From Polyangiaceae bacterium (GTDB taxonomy: Bacteria; Myxococcota_A; Polyangia; Polyangiales; Polyangiaceae), in NCBI GenBank assembly GCA_025936115.1, contig JAICTZ010000036.1, positions 1-64,000 of the forward strand: 64,000 nt of DNA, read 5' to 3'. Position 1 is the stretch's first letter; each line of letters starts with the position of its first letter. The position numbers and the translations under genes were made by a program. A model generated the notes under the pieces. That model was not told the DNA's origin, did not search any database, and saw nothing but the letters and a program-made list of their open reading frames with translations. Shown in pieces: positions 61,393 through 64,000 of the stretch.

Positions 61393-63043
61393 ACGGGCGC
61401 GCAAAGGTCGGAGGTTCAAACCCTCCCCGCGCAACTACACGTGGACAACGCCCTCCCTCGGAGGGCGTTTCTACTTTGTCCGTGAGCAAGGCGAGCGGCA
61501 TGAAATCGCCGCGCGCGACGTAGGCGAAGCCGTCGCCGTGGGGCTCGGGCGTCATCGTGATGGTCCCGTCTTTGAAGTAGCTCCGGAGGGCGCTGCGGGC
61601 GCTTTGAACGTCGGTGGACTCGGTAAGGGCGCGGAGCGAGAGGACGCGCTCGGTGAGCAGGTCGATCGGCGGGAGGCGGATGGGCGCCGACGCAAGGGAG
61701 CGGAGGTCAGCGATGGCGGTGCGTTCCTGGGCGGCTTGGGCTTCGAGGTCGGCCCGCATCTGAGCGACCATGGGCGAACGGTCACCGTCGGCTTGCATGG
61801 TGATGAGGCCGCGGATGCGCTCTTCGGTGCGCTCGAGGCGGGCGGAGCGCTCGGTGAGCTCGCGGCCGGCGTTGCGGGAGGCCGAGCCGGCGCGCTCGGC
61901 TAGGCGTTGGCGGACGTAGGCAATGGCCTTCGGAGTCGCGAGGGCTTCGCTTATGGCGGCGAGGACGCGCGCCCGGGTGAGGCCTTCGCGCACGCTGAGT
62001 CGGTTCGAGCAGGTGCCGCGTTTTCGATTGGCGACGCAGCGGTAGTAGCGTTCAGAGCTGCCGCCCATGATCTGCATCGGTGCGCCGCAGCAGCCGCAGC
62101 GGAGAAGGCCCGTCAGCAGGTAGTTCGTCTTACCGTGTGGCGCGGCGCGCGCCTTGTATTGCTTCGTGTGCTCGGCGAGCAGCGACTGCACGGCGTCCCA
62201 CGTTTGACGATCGACGATTGCCAGCTCCGGCCGCACGGCGCGCAGCACGTCGGCCTCTTGATTGGCGCGCGCGACTCGTCTGCGCGTGGTCGGGTGTCGC
62301 TGCCACTTGCGGACGCCGAACGTGAAATCGCCCACGTACTTGGGATTGCGAAGCATCTCGCGGATGCACGAGTGCATCCAGCCGATACCTGCCCGGCGCC
62401 TTCCGCGCGGCGCCGGAACGGCGCGATCGTTGAGCTTCTGCGCGACCACCGCGTAGCCGTGGCCCTCGAGGTAGAGGTGGAAGATGAGCCGCACCGTGGC
62501 GGCCTCCACCGCGTCGATCTCGACCTTCCCGTCGACGACCTTGTAGCCGTAGCAGCGCCCGCCGGTGCTCTTCCCTTCGCGGTGCGCGCCGCGCAGCCCT
62601 CGGCGCGTCTTGGAGCCGAGATCGCGAAGGTACTGCGCAGCTCCGGCGCTCTGAAATGTGAACGCGAGCGACGCACCAACGGTCCCGTCGTAGGTCATGC
62701 CGTCGAGCGTGACGACGGAGACGCCGTAGTAGTCGAACGTCTTCTCGAGCCGCGCCGCGTCTTCCTTGTCACGCGACAATCGGCTCACATCCTCGACGAA
62801 GACACGACGGACACAGCCGGCCTCGACGGCGGCGAGCAACGCCTGGAGCCCGTCGCGTTGCCAAATCCCGCCGCTGACCTCGGCATCACGAAAGACGAGA
62901 TGATCGTCGAAGCGACCGCCGCGGCGCTCGAGAGCTTGGCGGAGCTCCGTGACTTGGTCATGGCAGGAGCGCGGGTTCTGGAGCTCGCTCGAGTAGCGGG
63001 CGTAGATCGCGTCGCCTGCGGCTACTGGTCCTCGCGTTGCCAT
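61382..63043 (-). CDS. large serine recombinase / integrase
   Basis: 553 residues. Catalytic N-terminal domain: AIYARYSSELQNPRSCHDQ with the nucleophile Ser in YARYSS, then VEDVSRLSRDKEDAARLEKT. The recombinase domain has GGRCYGYKVVDGKVEIDA and IREMLRNPKYVGDF. A zinc ribbon (CGCCGAPM...CSNRL) and a coiled coil (about 390-450) follow. The last 18 residues, ending ARGGFEPPTFARPFTF, are the antisense reading of a tRNA 3' end, so the gene runs into the attachment site. ATG 63043 has GGAG nine nt upstream; TTG 63070 is the longest start. It inserts or excises the element beginning here. Confidence 0.93.
   Translation of the reverse strand: MATRGPVAAGDAIYARYSSELQNPRSCHDQVTELRQALERRGGRFDDHLVFRDAEVSGGIWQRDGLQALLAAVEAGCVRRVFVEDVSRLSRDKEDAARLEKTFDYYGVSVVTLDGMTYDGTVGASLAFTFQSAGAAQYLRDLGSKTRRGLRGAHREGKSTGGRCYGYKVVDGKVEIDAVEAATVRLIFHLYLEGHGYAVVAQKLNDRAVPAPRGRRRAGIGWMHSCIREMLRNPKYVGDFTFGVRKWQRHPTTRRRVARANQEADVLRAVRPELAIVDRQTWDAVQSLLAEHTKQYKARAAPHGKTNYLLTGLLRCGCCGAPMQIMGGSSERYYRCVANRKRGTCSNRLSVREGLTRARVLAAISEALATPKAIAYVRQRLAERAGSASRNAGRELTERSARLERTEERIRGLITMQADGDRSPMVAQMRADLEAQAAQERTAIADLRSLASAPIRLPPIDLLTERVLSLRALTESTDVQSARSALRSYFKDGTITMTPEPHGDGFAYVARGDFMPLALLTDKVETPSEGGRCPRVVARGGFEPPTFARPFTF
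61395..61434 (+). other. tRNA 3'-end fragment, candidate attachment site
   Basis: The sequence contains a complete T arm, stem GGAGG, loop TTCAAAC, stem CCTCC. It is followed by the 3' acceptor strand CCGCGCA and discriminator A. The 5' half of a tRNA (which would begin TGCGCGG) is absent, since the sequence upstream is the MarR gene. A tRNA 3' duplicate next to an integrase is the usual att scar. The full tRNA and other att copy should lie beyond the right window edge. Confidence 0.75.
61447..61470. terminator. hairpin terminator after the tRNA fragment
   Basis: ACGCCCTCC pairs perfectly with GGAGGGCGT around a 3-nt loop (stem 61448-61456 and 61460-61468), followed by TTTCTACTTT. A short T-run after a GC-rich stem fits an intrinsic terminator, as often found after tRNA genes. 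It lies inside the recombinase 3' coding end. Confidence 0.7.
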
Positions 63044-63225
63044 CGCTTCAGCTCCTCGTCGACCAGCCAATCGAAGAGCGCGCGCACATTGTCGGCCAGG
63101 AGAACGGGGCGGTCATGGGGCGTCAAGCCTCGCGGGTTAGAGCATTCGATTTCGCTCCCTTGGCTATGCGCGCTGCGTTTGCCGTCGTCGCTACGGCGCG
63201 ACCGGCGACGTCCCGCGTGTGTCAC
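63022..63225 (-). CDS. small element-borne protein, unknown
   Basis: 67 residues. The ATG overlaps the Rep stop (ATGA) and the 3' end overlaps the recombinase start by 22 nt, so it is embedded in a coupled rep-orf-int operon. The N-terminal half is basic and polar (TTHAGRRRSRRSDDGKR-like) and the C-terminal half is helical (NVRALFDWLVDEELKRWQRED). An excisionase-like or recombination-directionality role is conceivable from position only. No motif is recognised. Confidence 0.6.
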   Translation of the reverse strand: MTHAGRRRSRRSDDGKRSAHSQGSEIECSNPRGLTPHDRPVLLADNVRALFDWLVDEELKRWQREDQ

Positions 63226-64000
63226 GGTGGCACCCTCGATCGCAACGCGCCGCGAACAACCGCCTCAATTTCTTCCGCTGCCTGCGACTGCTTCGGTGTC
63301 AGCTCGGCGACCTCAAGGAGGGTGCACGCGACGCCGCGCCTGTGTCGGATAGCGTCCCAGGCGGCACTCGTAATGATCGCCACCGGCTCGGCCGGTTCCG
63401 CCTCCTCCGCGATGACAAGCTCTTCATTCTCGCGTTCCGCACCGAGACCGACGAACTCGCGCAGCCCGCGCGACCACGTCAGCATCTTCGCACCGCGCAT
63501 ACCTTCGCAGTAGGAGCGCCATAGCGCCTCGTCGTTTCCCGATGCTGCTGACGCGGCGATCTGAAGCGGCGTTCGATTCTTGCCTCGAGCCTTCTTCGTG
63601 CCGGGGTCGGTCAGCTCGAAGGAAAACTTAGCGAGGTAGTCCGCGCGTTTCGCCGAGCGGATGTCGACGCCATGCTCGTTCGGGACGAAGGCGCCTCCCA
63701 ACGCGCGCTGTACACAAGCGGCCCAGCGCTTCTGAAGCCAAGCGCTTGCTTCGGCTTGTTCTTCATCCGTCAGCTTGGTTTCGAGGAAGAATAGAATGTG
63801 CAGGTGAGGGTGCCAGCCGTTCGCGCCGTGCGTGACCTCGATCGCGCGCACGTGATGCTGAATGCCAAGTTTCCTGCAAAAACGTTTCCACGGCGCGCCG
63901 TTGATCAACCGTCCAAAGCTGTGCGAGATGCCTTGCCGCACGGCGCGCAGGTCGTCCCCGAGACCGTGCCGAACGGTGAGCGAGAGCATCGCGACGGCGT
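63222..64000 (-). CDS. rolling-circle replication (HUH Rep) protein, 5' end beyond window
   Basis: At least 255 residues; the frame is open through the window edge and the N-terminus is cut off. HUH motif: EVTHGANGWHPHLHILFFLE. Upstream LSLTVRHGLGDDLRAVRQGISHSFGRLINGAPWKRF and downstream RADYLAKFSFELTDPGTKKARGKN match the plasmid Rep family that nicks single-strand origins. It is the first visible gene of the element's minus-strand operon. It suggests that the integrated element replicates as a circle after excision. The ATG at 63989 is probably internal. Confidence 0.85.
   Translation of the reverse strand, partial: AVAMLSLTVRHGLGDDLRAVRQGISHSFGRLINGAPWKRFCRKLGIQHHVRAIEVTHGANGWHPHLHILFFLETKLTDEEQAEASAWLQKRWAACVQRALGGAFVPNEHGVDIRSAKRADYLAKFSFELTDPGTKKARGKNRTPLQIAASAASGNDEALWRSYCEGMRGAKMLTWSRGLREFVGLGAERENEELVIAEEAEPAEPVAIITSAAWDAIRHRRGVACTLLEVAELTPKQSQAAEEIEAVVRGALRSRVPP

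Noticed and set aside
61393-61440. A functional complete tRNA at the MarR/recombinase border
   Set aside because: Only the T arm and 3' acceptor strand are present; the upstream sequence is MarR coding sequence.

Overview
The window is high-GC DNA densely packed with genes on both strands. The gene content points to a Polyangiales-type myxobacterium (Myxococcota): Gly/Ser/Ala-linker lipoproteins, many orphan and hybrid two-component proteins, an SEEEFF-type acidic single-pass membrane protein, and multiheme cytochromes. No rRNA operon, complete tRNA or CRISPR array was seen. Taxonomy is inferred from gene style only.

Layout. 1-1200: an 18-bp tandem repeat followed by a RAYT-type Y1 transposase. 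1170-3590: a DUF1269 membrane protein, a small secreted protein and an SthA-like flavoprotein that lacks the redox cysteines. 3600-12350: the most striking region, two divergent multiheme cytochrome operons. The minus-strand set is a 27-heme lipoprotein, an outer-membrane barrel, a 12-heme lipoprotein and a 15-motif cytochrome built from three 5-site repeats. The plus-strand set is a NapC-like quinol dehydrogenase, a small coupled membrane protein and a cytochrome carrying a collagen-like Gly-X-Y stalk. Together they carry about 64 heme-attachment motifs. They look like a quinol-to-cell-surface electron conduit. 12500-20450: PPK2, an AI-2E-family permease and a tripartite RND efflux operon.

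20780-32580: an AEC permease, a GT87-like mannosyltransferase, a translationally coupled four-gene operon (ABM monooxygenase, Fe-alcohol dehydrogenase, Dph6-like ATPase, BtuF-like protein), a BarA-like hybrid kinase with a divergent REC protein, and a sirtuin. 32700-41480: surface lipoproteins, a VWA lipoprotein pseudogene, a MarR/VOC pair with two abutting 21-bp operators, a LiaF/toastrack-LytTR two-component operon, a Lon-N protein and a REC protein. 41490-46570: a PEP carboxykinase gene broken by an internal deletion, a GST and a KefB/KefF-like pair. 46680-57590: a VWC-like lipoprotein, a LigD polymerase domain, an M50 protease, a zone of gene remnants, two large surface lipoproteins (one with a phage-tail-like insert), a polytopic membrane protein and a methyltransferase. 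57690-61390: a hybrid kinase and an MFS/MarR efflux operon with an operator-overlapped, apparently leaderless promoter.

61390-64000 is the left end of an integrated mobile element. A tRNA 3'-end fragment (att) is read as the C-terminus of a large serine recombinase, followed by a small coupled gene and an HUH rolling-circle Rep protein that runs off the window.

All functional calls come from reading motifs by eye. No database search was possible.
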